DNA of 64,000 nt from Alcanivoracaceae bacterium (GTDB lineage: Bacteria; Pseudomonadota; Gammaproteobacteria; Pseudomonadales; Alcanivoracaceae): NCBI GenBank assembly GCA_029212745.1, contig JARGOL010000002.1:330133-394132 (forward strand). Direction: 5' to 3'. The translations under genes and the position numbers were made by a program. Below the pieces are notes generated by a model. It was not told where the DNA came from. It was given only the letters and a program-made list of their open reading frames with translations, and did no database searches. This document shows positions 54,594-64,000 of the stretch, in pieces. Each line of letters opens with the position of its first letter. Position 1 is the first letter of the stretch.

Positions 54594-55031
54594 TCAGTGG
54601 GTTTCCGCGGCGACTTCCTTGTACATCTGCCGGTGAGGAATGTCGGCTTCCATGAAAATGCCGCCGTTGACCACGAACCCGGCGCTCTCATAGAAGCTGG
54701 TGGCATGGGTCTGGGCGTGCAGGAACACTTCCGTCATGCCGGCGACCCGGGCCTCTTCTTCGGCGGTGGCCAGCAGGGCGGAGCCAATACCCTGGTTGCG
54801 GTAGGGCTCCAGCACGGAAAGGCGGCTGAGCTGGCCAGACGGCATCAGGCGAATGCAGCCGACAGCGGTGCCGTCGCTGCTGCGCGCCAGGAAATGAGTG
54901 GACTGGGCATCTTCGCCGTCCCACTCCAGCGTCTCCGGGACGCGTTGCTCGTCAATGAACACGCGGGTGCGGATCTCGCGCAGTTCCTGCTCCGCGTCCT
55001 GCCATGATGTTTTCTCGATGGCGATCGTCAT
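54594..55031 (-). CDS. GNAT-family N-acetyltransferase
   Basis: A 145-residue GNAT protein. The acetyl-CoA loop is RNQGIGSALLATAEEEA (about 87-103), preceded by AVGCIRLMPSGQLSRLSVLE. This branch (ElaA-like or YjcF-like) acylates unknown small molecules or proteins. It sits between roxA and the DUF7931-like gene on the same strand, 7 bases after the roxA stop. Confidence 0.85.
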   Translation of the reverse strand: MTIAIEKTSWQDAEQELREIRTRVFIDEQRVPETLEWDGEDAQSTHFLARSSDGTAVGCIRLMPSGQLSRLSVLEPYRNQGIGSALLATAEEEARVAGMTEVFLHAQTHATSFYESAGFVVNGGIFMEADIPHRQMYKEVAAETH

Positions 55032-55038
55032 TCAGCCG

Positions 55039-56163
55039 TTACTCCAGCCAGGCCAGCAGGCCCGCATCGATCCATTCATCCAGCAGCGCTTCCTGCGCTG
55101 CATCCAGTGTGCCCAGATCGTCGTCACTGTAGAGACGACGGGCGGCCAGGCGTTGCGCCAGGGCGAGGGCAGAGCCTGACAGGGCCTGGTACTCGCCGTT
55201 GAGCCAGACGCCGCCGGCATCATCCACCAGCAGCCGGGCAGCCCCGTGCCGCACCAGCGTCGCCGATGGCGACGACGCGGCAATGTGCCCGCAATCAATG
55301 GCGAAATCAAGGCCATCCGGCTGACGGGATTCGGACAGCAGGGCTGACAGTGCATTGCGGCGCACATTACTGTCCAGCAGGGTCAGGGCCTGGTCCACCA
55401 GCATCTGCTGGTCGTTCGCGCCCAGGCGCGTGTTGTCTTCCGGGCGTGTCCGGGCAGGGTCGGTAAACAGGCTGTCTGCGCCGCCTCGTGCCGCCTCGTC
55501 AGCGAGCCTGTCGAGCACGTCCACCAGTGCCGGGGCACGAAAACCCACCGACCAGGTCACGCAGTCACTGTCGCGGGCGGTGCCCCAGTGGCCCACGCCC
55601 GGTGGCAGGTAGAGCACGTCGCCCGGTGATGCCACGAAGGTCTGCTCCACGGGCATGCCGTCGATCAGCTTGAGCTGCGCATGATCCAGCAGCGGCGTTG
55701 TGGCATCGCAGGTGGGCCCGATGTGCCACTCCCGTGTGCCATGGGCCTGCAGCAGGAACACGTCGTAGCGGTCGAAGTGCGGGCCGACACTGCCGCCTTC
55801 GGCGGCATAGCTGATCATGATGTCTTCCAGCCGCCAGCCGGGCAGGAAATCGAAGCTGTCGAGCAGCAGGGAGACTTCTGTCAGGTAGTGATCCACCGAC
55901 TGTACCAGCAGGGTCCAGTAGCGGGCCGGCAGCGTGTTGAAGTCGGCCTCCGAAAAAGGCCCGTTCTGGGCATTCCAGGGGCCATCGCCATGGCCGCTGA
56001 TGATGCGTGACTCCACTACATCCTCGAGCGCCAGGGCAGCAAGCAGCTCCGCACTGGGATGCTCAAGGCCGCGCGCCGCGCCAGGCATGAACAGCGGCGC
56101 CTTTTGCCAGTGGCGGGCAAGGAAATCGCCCGCCGCCATGGGCAGCTTGAATTCAGGCAGCAT
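55039..56163 (-). CDS. roxA: Ribosomal protein uL16 arginine 3-hydroxylase (RoxA/YcfD)
   Basis: A 374-residue 2-oxoglutarate/Fe(II) JmjC-like oxygenase. The metal triad is H129, D131 (GPHFDRYDVF) and H192 (LPPGVGHWG), matching the E. coli positions closely. It hydroxylates an Arg of ribosomal protein uL16. C-terminal dimerisation and winged-helix parts are present. It lies 16 bases after purB in the same direction, as in many gammaproteobacteria. Confidence 0.9.
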   Translation of the reverse strand: MLPEFKLPMAAGDFLARHWQKAPLFMPGAARGLEHPSAELLAALALEDVVESRIISGHGDGPWNAQNGPFSEADFNTLPARYWTLLVQSVDHYLTEVSLLLDSFDFLPGWRLEDIMISYAAEGGSVGPHFDRYDVFLLQAHGTREWHIGPTCDATTPLLDHAQLKLIDGMPVEQTFVASPGDVLYLPPGVGHWGTARDSDCVTWSVGFRAPALVDVLDRLADEAARGGADSLFTDPARTRPEDNTRLGANDQQMLVDQALTLLDSNVRRNALSALLSESRQPDGLDFAIDCGHIAASSPSATLVRHGAARLLVDDAGGVWLNGEYQALSGSALALAQRLAARRLYSDDDLGTLDAAQEALLDEWIDAGLLAWLE

Positions 56164-56179
56164 AACGGGTCAGGCGCGC

Positions 56180-58261
<2,082 letters not shown>

Positions 58262-58265
<4 letters not shown>

Positions 58266-59383
58266 GTGCGCTCCTCGATAATGGCGCCACCCAGGCATAC
58301 ATCGCCATCGTACAGGACCAGCGACTGGCCCGGCGTGATGGCGCGCTGGGGCGTGCGAAAGCGTACCTGCAGACGGCCATCGTCACGCTGGCTGACCTCA
58401 CAGGCCTGGTCGGGCTGGCGATAGCGGGTCTTTGCCGTCAGCTGTGCAGGCAGTTCCGGCGCAGCGCCGGCGACCCAGTCGGCGCCGGCGGCGACCAGTC
58501 CATCACTGAGTAACAGCGGATGATCGTGGCCCTGGACGGCAACCAGGACGTTGCGCGCCAGGTCTTTCTCTGCCACGTACCAGGGTTGCTCGTCAGCACC
58601 CGCCGTACCGCCGATACCCAGCCCCTGGCGCTGGCCGTAGGTATAGAACATCAGGCCGGTGTGCTCGCCGATGACGCGGCCCTCGGGTGTCTCGATCCTG
58701 CCCGGCTGGGCCGGCAGGTAGCGCTCGAGGAAATCACGGAACCGGCGCTCACCGATAAAGCAGATGCCGGTGGAGTCCTTCTTGCGCGAATTGGCAAAGC
58801 CATGGGCGTCGGCAATATCACGCACGGTACTTTTGGGCAGGTCGCCCAGGGGGAACAGTGTGCGGCTGAACTTGTCGCCGCCCACGGCATGGAGAAAATA
58901 GGTCTGGTCCTTGTTCTGGTCGTGGGCGCGCAGCAGGCGGGCCGGATGCGTGTGGTGGTCCACGCGTGCGTAGTGGCCGGTGGCAATGGCGTCCGCGCCC
59001 AGGGTCAGGGCGTGATCAAGAAAGGCCCGGAACTTGATTTCCTTGTTGCACAGGATGTCCGGATTGGGAGTGCGCCCGGCGCGGTATTCGGCCAGGAAAT
59101 GCTCGAATACACGGTCCCAGTACTGGGCGGCAAAATTGGCGGTGTGCAGCTCAATGCCCAAAACCCCGGCCACCTGCATGGCATCGAGAAGATCCTCGCG
59201 GGCGGTACAGTACTCGGTGCCGTCGTCTTCCTCCCAGTTCTTCATGAACAGGCCTTCCACCTGGTAGCCCTGCTCCAGCAGCAGGGCGGCGGCCACGGAG
59301 GAATCGACACCGCCGGACATGCCGACAATAACGCGGGTCTGGCGCGGATCGTGATCAGCGGGGAGGGCGGTCGCGGTGTTCAT
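58262..59383 (-). CDS. mnmA: tRNA-specific 2-thiouridylase MnmA
   Basis: A 373-residue enzyme that thiolates U34 of Lys, Glu and Gln tRNAs with sulfur relayed by Tus proteins. PP-loop SGGVDS is at 23-28. The catalytic Cys pair occurs in [12 protein letters not shown] and [13 protein letters not shown]. The insertion of about 12 residues before the PP-loop is short. It starts in the nudix gene's stop (TGATG) and overlaps hflD by 4 bases. Confidence 0.96.
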
Positions 59384-59850
59384 CAGCCTTTCTGCAGTGG
59401 CCAGGGATGTTGGTAGAGGGTGTCCAGGGGCAATCGGCGGCCAGCCAGGTAGTCGTCGATACAACGCTCCACCAGTGGGCTGCGCAGGCTGTCCCGGCGT
59501 GCCGCAATGGTATCACGGTCGAGCCACAGGGCTTCAATGATGCCGTCGTCCAGTTTCTGGTGACGGTCGTGTCCAAGCGGCTGTGCGGCGAAGCAGAAGC
59601 GGTAATAGACGCCGGCACCGGGTCGGGGCCGGTAGACGTAAACGCCGGTAAACGCGGTCACTTCCACGCGCCACGCGGTTTCCTCCAGGGTTTCGCGGCA
59701 GGCGGCCTGGATCAGCGACTCGCCGGCTTCGACATGCCCGGCGGGCTGGTTGATCACTTTTTCACCGCCGGCCACTTCATGCACCAGCAGGAACCGGCCA
59801 TCCTTTTCAACCAGCGTAGCTACGGTAATATGCGGCTGGAAACTGTTCAT
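59383..59850 (-). CDS. NudJ-like Nudix hydrolase
   Basis: A 155-residue Nudix protein, in the position where nudJ stands upstream of mnmA in relatives. The Nudix box reads [20 protein letters not shown] followed by TAW, so the final Gly of the consensus is Ala. The acidic metal ligands are kept. NudJ works on thiamine-pyrophosphate-like and pyrophosphate substrates; that role here is inferred. The ATG at 59850 gives [20 protein letters not shown]. Confidence 0.87.
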   Translation of the reverse strand: MNSFQPHITVATLVEKDGRFLLVHEVAGGEKVINQPAGHVEAGESLIQAACRETLEETAWRVEVTAFTGVYVYRPRPGAGVYYRFCFAAQPLGHDRHQKLDDGIIEALWLDRDTIAARRDSLRSPLVERCIDDYLAGRRLPLDTLYQHPWPLQKG

Positions 59851-59923
59851 GTGCGTCCCGTCTGTCATCATGCGGGGGCAAGCATGCCGTATCCCGATTT
59901 CCCTGCCAAATCCAGGAGTGTTC

Positions 59924-60403
59924 ATGGCCGGATTCAGCCATCTTGACGCCCAGGGCAATGCCAACATGGTGGATGTCTCCGCCAAGGATGTGACCCTGCG
60001 TGAAGCGCGGGCGCGCAGCCGGGTGGAAATGTCAGCGCAGACGCTGGCGCAGATCCTGTCCGGCTCGGCGAGCAAGGGCGATGTGCTCGCGGTGGCCCGT
60101 GTGGCGGGCATTCAGGCCGCCAAACGCACCTGGGAGCTGATCCCGTTGTGCCACAGCCTGCCCCTGGACAAGGTCGAGGTGCACTTCGAACAGCAGGGCG
60201 AGGGCGTGCTGGAAGTGTCTGCCCTGTGCCGCACGCGCGCCAGCACCGGGGTGGAAATGGAAGCATTGACGGCAGTGTCCGTGGCCGCCCTGACGGTCTA
60301 CGACATGTGCAAGGCCGTGGACCGCGCCATGGTGATCCGGGATACCTGCCTGATCGAGAAAAGCGGTGGTCGCAGTGGCCACTACCGGAGAGATGATGAT
60401 TGA
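59924..60403 (+). CDS. moaC: Cyclic pyranopterin monophosphate synthase MoaC
   Basis: A 159-residue enzyme that converts the MoaA product to cyclic pyranopterin monophosphate in molybdenum cofactor synthesis. Typical segments are [48 protein letters not shown] and [12 protein letters not shown]. The ATG has AGGAG 6 bases upstream. It is the first of moaCDE, with moaD starting inside it. moaA is not in the window. Confidence 0.96.
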   Translation: MAGFSHLDAQGNANMVDVSAKDVTLREARARSRVEMSAQTLAQILSGSASKGDVLAVARVAGIQAAKRTWELIPLCHSLPLDKVEVHFEQQGEGVLEVSALCRTRASTGVEMEALTAVSVAALTVYDMCKAVDRAMVIRDTCLIEKSGGRSGHYRRDDD

Positions 60404-60647
60404 AGTGCTGTTTTTCGCCGGCCTGCGCGAGGCGCTGGCCACCGACCGGCTGGAAGTGGCGGCCGAGCCCGGCCTGACAGCAGAGGAGCTGCTGGCGCAG
60501 CTGGCTGACCGTGGCGGCGCCTGGCAGCAGGCGCTGGCAGGAGACCGGCCGGTGATGGTGGCCATCAATGAAGAGCTGGTGTCAGCCACCGCCCTGCTGA
60601 CTGACGGTGACACGGTGGCCTTTTTCCCGCCGGTCACCGGGGGCTGA
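60396..60647 (+). CDS. moaD: Molybdopterin synthase small subunit MoaD
   Basis: An 83-residue ubiquitin-fold sulfur carrier ending in the required Gly-Gly (FFPPVTGG), the site thiocarboxylated by MoeB. The start is the second of two consecutive ATGs (60393, 60396), with GGAG in range; the overlap with moaC is 8 or 11 bases accordingly. It donates sulfur with MoaE. Confidence 0.93.
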   Translation: MIEVLFFAGLREALATDRLEVAAEPGLTAEELLAQLADRGGAWQQALAGDRPVMVAINEELVSATALLTDGDTVAFFPPVTGG

Positions 60648-60652
60648 GCGCC

Positions 60653-61114
60653 ATGACGGCGGACACGGTCATCATTCTGGACGCGCCGCTGGAAGCGCGC
60701 CTGGTGGCGGCTGAAATGGCCATAGGGCCGGAAACGGGCGCCAGCGTCACTTTTTCCGGCCGGGTCCGTGGTGAACAGGAGCGCGTGCGTGCGCTCTACC
60801 TGGAGTGCTACCAGAGCATGGCCCGGCGTGCGCTGCATGGCATGATCCGCGCCGCGCGTGCGCGGTGGCAGCTGCATCAGGTGGTGATTGCCCATCGCAT
60901 CGGTGAGGTGGCGGTGGGCGATCTCATCGTCCACGTGGCGGTCACGGCTGGCCACCGCCGGGAGGCGTTCCAGGCCTGTGAATACCTGATGGATTATCTC
61001 AAGACCGCCGCCCCTTTCTGGAAGAAGGCCCTCGCTGACGACGGCGATCATTGGGTCGAGGCCCGCGACCGTGACCAGCAGGCCTGGCGGCGCTGGCAGG
61101 AAGATGAACACTGA
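60653..61114 (+). CDS. moaE: Molybdopterin synthase catalytic subunit MoaE
   Basis: A 153-residue MoaE, of usual length. It has [31 protein letters not shown] and the C-terminal catalytic Lys region [14 protein letters not shown]. It pairs with MoaD to add sulfur to cyclic pyranopterin monophosphate. Its last 116 bases lie antisense to the end of the convergent pseudouridine synthase gene. Confidence 0.95.
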   Translation: MTADTVIILDAPLEARLVAAEMAIGPETGASVTFSGRVRGEQERVRALYLECYQSMARRALHGMIRAARARWQLHQVVIAHRIGEVAVGDLIVHVAVTAGHRREAFQACEYLMDYLKTAAPFWKKALADDGDHWVEARDRDQQAWRRWQEDEH

Positions 61115-61643
61115 TCTCGCGGTACTCGCCGGGTGACAGCCCTGTCACCGCCCAGTCGCCGATGCGGGAGCGCACCAGCCTCAGCGTCGGCAGCCCGACG
61201 GCGGCGGTCATGCGCCTGACCTGGCGGTTGCGCCCCTCACGGATGGTCAGTTCCAGCCAGCTGGTGGGCACGTTCTTGCGTTCGCGCACCGGCGGCTGGC
61301 GCGGCCACAGCGACGGTGGCGGCAGTTGTTGCACGCGGGCCGGCCGCGTCATGCCGTCCTTGAGTTCAACACCGCTGCGAAGTTGCCCCAGCTGGGCATC
61401 GTTGACGTGGCCTTCTACCTGGACAAGATAGGTTTTCTCCAGCTTGAAAGCCGGTGAGGCAATGCGTGCCTGCAGGGCACCATCATCGGTAAGCAGCAGC
61501 AGGCCCTCGGAGTCGCGGTCCAGGCGGCCGGCCGGGTAGACGCCGCTGACGGGAATGTAGTCGGCGAGGGTGGTGCGTCCGTCCCTGTCCGTGAATTGCG
61601 ACAAAACGTCGAACGGTTTGTTGAAAAGAATCAGTCGTGACAT
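60999..61643 (-). CDS. 23S rRNA pseudouridine synthase, RluE-like
   Basis: A 214-residue RsuA/RluE-family enzyme. The catalytic Asp is in [34 protein letters not shown] is the family's second hallmark. E. coli RluE modifies U2457 of 23S rRNA; family membership is firm, the target is inferred. The last 35 or so residues form a basic tail read from the strand opposite moaE, beyond the normal end of the domain ([14 protein letters not shown]). ATG 61643 is chosen over 61652. Confidence 0.85.
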   Translation of the reverse strand: MSRLILFNKPFDVLSQFTDRDGRTTLADYIPVSGVYPAGRLDRDSEGLLLLTDDGALQARIASPAFKLEKTYLVQVEGHVNDAQLGQLRSGVELKDGMTRPARVQQLPPPSLWPRQPPVRERKNVPTSWLELTIREGRNRQVRRMTAAVGLPTLRLVRSRIGDWAVTGLSPGEYREISVHLPASAARPAGHGRGPRPNDRRRQRGPSSRKGRRS

Positions 61644-61690
61644 GAACGGCATGATGCACTGAAAACGTCACCTTTTGTGCGCAAAATGGT

Positions 61691-61720
61691 CAGACAAGGC
61701 CCGAAATGCGGTGCTATACT
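61691..61720 (+). promoter_or_regulatory. icd promoter
   Basis: CAGACA (61691-61696) and TATACT (61715-61720), separated by 18 bases, form a good sigma-70 promoter. A transcription start near 61727 would give a 45-base leader for icd. The element GCTATACT matches the GCTA-type -10 form seen upstream of other genes. Confidence 0.65.
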
Positions 61721-61771
61721 GGCGCCCACATACCTACCGGGTTTTCGGTTTTTTCCTGAGGGAGTAGCTAG

Positions 61772-63034
61772 ATGGGATACCAAAAGATCACGGTACCGGC
61801 AGATGGTGACAAAATCACCGTTAATGCGGACCTGTCCCTGAATGTACCCAACCATCCGATCATTCCATATATCGAGGGGGATGGTATTGGCGTTGATATT
61901 TCGCCAGTAATGAAGAAGGTCGTTGATGCAGCGATCCAGAAGTCCTACGGCTCCAAGCGTTCCATCGTCTGGATGGAAGTGTACAGCGGTGAGAAGGCGA
62001 CCCGGGTCTATGGTCCGGATACCTGGATGCCTGAAGAGACCCTCGAAGCGCTGCGCGAGTTCATCGTCAGCATCAAGGGCCCGCTGACCACACCCGTGGG
62101 CGGGGGAATACGTTCCCTCAACGTGGCATTGCGCCAGGAGCTGGACCTGTACGTCTGTATGCGTCCGGTACGCTGGTTTGAGGGTGTGCCGAGCCCGGTC
62201 ACGCACCCCGAACTCACGGACATGATCATTTTCCGCGAGAACTCCGAAGACATCTATGCCGGCATCGAGTGGGCTGCAGACAGTCCTGAAGCCACCAAGC
62301 TGATCCGCTTTTTGCGTGAGGAAATGGGCGTCAAGAACATCCGTTTCCCGGAAGGGTGCGGCATTGGCATCAAACCGGTGTCACGCGAAGGTACCCAGCG
62401 ACTGGTTCGCAAGGCAATCCAGTACGCCATCGACAATGACAAGGATTCGGTGACGCTTGTCCACAAGGGCAACATCATGAAATACACCGAGGGTGCCTTC
62501 AAGGATTGGGGCTACCAGCTCGCCGGCGAGCGGTTCGGTGCCGAGCTGCTGGACGGCGGCCCGTGGATGACCTTCAAGAACCCGAAGACGGGCAGGGACA
62601 TTGTCGTCAAGGATGTGATCGCGGATGCGTTCCTGCAGCAGATTCTCATGCGTCCGGCAGATTACAGCGTGATTGCGACGCTCAACCTGAACGGCGATTA
62701 CATTTCGGATGCACTGGCGGCAGAAGTCGGTGGCATTGGCATTGCGCCCGGCGCCAACATTGGTGGATCGGTGGCCATGTTCGAGGCCACGCACGGTACC
62801 GCGCCCAAGTATGCCGGCCAGGACAAGGTCAATCCGGGTTCCCTGATCCTGTCCGCCGAAATGATGCTGCGCCACATGGGCTGGAACGAAGCGGCGGATT
62901 TGATTATCGCCGGCATGGAAGGGGCAATCGCTGCTAAAACAGTGACTTACGATTTCGAGCGATTGATGCCCGACGCCACATTGCTGAAATGTTCACAGTT
63001 CGGCGATGCGGTCATCGAGCATATGGGCCTGTAA
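61772..63034 (+). CDS. icd: NADP-dependent isocitrate dehydrogenase
   Basis: A 420-residue enzyme closely following the E. coli Icd pattern. The substrate loop is [17 protein letters not shown], containing the Ser phosphorylated in E. coli. The cofactor site [16 protein letters not shown] has the Lys-Tyr pair of NADP-specific forms. It catalyses oxidative decarboxylation of isocitrate to 2-oxoglutarate and competes with the glyoxylate shunt, whose malate synthase is in this window. Confidence 0.97.
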   Translation: MGYQKITVPADGDKITVNADLSLNVPNHPIIPYIEGDGIGVDISPVMKKVVDAAIQKSYGSKRSIVWMEVYSGEKATRVYGPDTWMPEETLEALREFIVSIKGPLTTPVGGGIRSLNVALRQELDLYVCMRPVRWFEGVPSPVTHPELTDMIIFRENSEDIYAGIEWAADSPEATKLIRFLREEMGVKNIRFPEGCGIGIKPVSREGTQRLVRKAIQYAIDNDKDSVTLVHKGNIMKYTEGAFKDWGYQLAGERFGAELLDGGPWMTFKNPKTGRDIVVKDVIADAFLQQILMRPADYSVIATLNLNGDYISDALAAEVGGIGIAPGANIGGSVAMFEATHGTAPKYAGQDKVNPGSLILSAEMMLRHMGWNEAADLIIAGMEGAIAAKTVTYDFERLMPDATLLKCSQFGDAVIEHMGL

Positions 63035-63042
63035 GGCGCCGT

Positions 63043-63282
63043 TCAGTCGCCCGGCTCTGAGCCAGCCGTGGCCTCTTCCGATACCGGCATGAGGTTCACG
63101 GCATGGTAGCCCTTGTCGGCTTCCTGCACCTCGTACTGCACCGGCTGTCCGGCCTTGAGGCTGCGATAGCCGTCCATCTGGATGTAGGAGTAGTGGACAA
63201 AAAGGTCGTCCCCACCTTCATCTGGCCTGACAAAGCCGTATCCCTTGGCGTTGTTGAACCACTTCACTTTTCCCGTCGCCAT
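63043..63282 (-). CDS. cspD: CspD-type cold-shock-domain protein
   Basis: A 79-residue cold-shock protein. RNP1 is KGYGFVRP and RNP2 is DLFVHY, on a five-strand barrel (MATGKVKWFNNAKGYGFV). The acidic 10-residue tail and the position divergent from clpS identify CspD, a stationary-phase, replication-inhibiting Csp in E. coli; that role here is inferred. It converges on icd with an 8-base gap. Confidence 0.93.
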   Translation of the reverse strand: MATGKVKWFNNAKGYGFVRPDEGGDDLFVHYSYIQMDGYRSLKAGQPVQYEVQEADKGYHAVNLMPVSEEATAGSEPGD

Positions 63283-63363
63283 GGCGTTACCCCTGCCTTC
63301 CTGCTGGCGTGATTCTTGTCATTGATTTTTTTCTTATGACCACCACTTCACTGTCTCTGGTGT

Positions 63364-63379
63364 ACACTGGAAACAGTGT
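63364..63379. repeat. Hairpin with GAAA loop between cspD and clpS
   Basis: ACACTG-GAAA-CAGTGT is a perfect 6-bp inverted repeat around a GNRA tetraloop in the 244-base divergent region. It could be a protein-binding dyad or an RNA hairpin in the leader of either gene. No known regulator motif was recognised. Confidence 0.4.
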
Positions 63380-63526
63380 CAAAAAGGGTGATTCGTACAA
63401 CTTTTAACCAGCCCGGGTGGGGTGTCAAGCCCCGTCGCCACGCCGACCACCGGTTGTCGTGGCACGCCAGTCGGCAGTCTTCACAGTTGCCGGGGAACGG
63501 GCAGGGCAGTAAAACGGTATTAACGC

Positions 63527-63895
63527 ATGACAGTTTTCACGAACCAGTTTCCAGACAGCCGGTTCCAGGGCGGCGACGATGAGCCCGGCGGGCCGGAACG
63601 CCACCATGATCTGGTGGTCGAAGAAGTCAGGCCCAAGGTCAAGAAGCCGCCCATGTACAAGGTGGTGATGATGAACGACGACTACACACCGATGGACTTT
63701 GTCGTCGAGGTACTGGAAGGCTTTTTCAGCATGGACAGGGAGAAGGCCACGCGAGTGATGCTGACCGTGCACACTGAGGGAAAAGCGGTTTGCGGGATAT
63801 TTACAAGGGATGTGGCAGAAACGAAGGCAGCCCAGGTGATCGACTATGCCCGGGAAAACAGCCATCCGCTGATGTGCCAGGTGGAAATGGCCTGA
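63527..63895 (+). CDS. clpS: ClpS adaptor of the ClpAP protease
   Basis: A 122-residue adaptor that delivers N-degron substrates to ClpA. The long N-terminal arm (about 1-40) is flexible and acidic. The core has [20 protein letters not shown], with the Asn-Asp pair of the N-end pocket, and [20 protein letters not shown]. It is immediately upstream of clpA. Its promoter region is shared with cspD. Confidence 0.96.
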   Translation: MTVFTNQFPDSRFQGGDDEPGGPERHHDLVVEEVRPKVKKPPMYKVVMMNDDYTPMDFVVEVLEGFFSMDREKATRVMLTVHTEGKAVCGIFTRDVAETKAAQVIDYARENSHPLMCQVEMA

Positions 63896-63934
63896 AGCGG
63901 GCAATGATTGCTCACAGATCAAGAGGTGGCCGCG

Positions 63935-64000
63935 ATGTTAAGTAAAGAGCTGGAAGTGACCCTCAACGATGCGTTCCGCCATGCGCGCAGCCATCGCCAT
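63935..64000 (+). CDS. clpA: ClpA, ATPase subunit of ClpAP (first 22 residues)
   Basis: Only the first 22 codons are in the window: MLSKELEVTLNDAFRHARSH. This is the start of the ClpA N-domain, which binds ClpS. It follows clpS by 39 bases with an AGAGG ribosome site. The AAA+ domains and the ClpP-binding loop lie outside the window. Confidence 0.92.
   Translation, partial: MLSKELEVTLNDAFRHARSHRH

Noticed and set aside
60032-61111. Minus-strand frame of 359 codons opposite moaCDE
   Set aside because: All three moa genes match known families on the plus strand; the antisense frame has no conserved motif.

Overview
The window is a gene-dense, GC-rich piece of a gammaproteobacterial chromosome. 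Gene content and order fit the Pseudomonas/Alcanivorax side of the class: liuRABCD leucine catabolism, cysB with a ThrH-type phosphatase, a PhaF/PhaI-like phasin, RraA, malate synthase G, NAD malate dehydrogenase, mnmA-hflD-purB-roxA, and icd-cspD-clpS-clpA. The genus call (an Alcanivorax-like marine heterotroph) is an inference; no rRNA, tRNA, phage, IS element or CRISPR array was seen.

Layout. 1-4.6 kb: liuRABCD on the minus strand, cut at the window edge, behind a perfect 18-bp palindrome. 4.7-10.4 kb: an RND/MMPL exporter, a hybrid histidine kinase, an NAD(P)-binding protein and RraA. 10.4-14.5 kb: methionine salvage genes mtnABDC in a tight minus-strand run with PGPGW and DUF3108 membrane/export genes. 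14.5-19.6 kb: an unknown protein plus PilZ, a Lys-rich H1-like protein, 5'-nucleotidase, cysB, thrH and a CBS protein. 19.6-30.0 kb: a surface locus of four exported proteins, at least two of them DUF11-like, and an 1805-residue protein combining DUF11, carboxypeptidase-regulatory-like, OmpA-like and large beta-barrel regions. 30.2-43.5 kb: mdh and scattered oxidoreductases, regulators, a phasin, an esterase, BolA-like, AI-2E-type and GGDEF genes. 43.6-50.1 kb: paired acyl-CoA dehydrogenases, an SDR, ttcA and glcB. 50.3-55.0 kb: a large lipoprotein, a divergent TrmB-like methyltransferase and poorly known genes. 55.0-64.0 kb: roxA, purB, hflD, mnmA, nudix, moaCDE, a pseudouridine synthase, icd, cspD, clpS and the start of clpA.

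The central metabolism is that of an aerobe living on amino acids, fatty acids and acetyl-CoA: leucine and acyl-CoA oxidation feed the TCA cycle (icd, mdh), and malate synthase supplies the second step of the glyoxylate shunt. A phasin suggests polyhydroxyalkanoate storage. Cyclic-di-GMP signalling is represented by one GGDEF and one PilZ protein.

The best candidate for an undescribed system is the 19.6-30.0 kb locus. Small exported beta-rich proteins are encoded ahead of one giant outer-membrane-type protein. A hairpin followed by a T tract lies between the second and third genes, and two CRP-like palindromes lie upstream. This looks like an envelope fibre or surface-assembly operon with expression graded by gene position; the function is inferred only from architecture.
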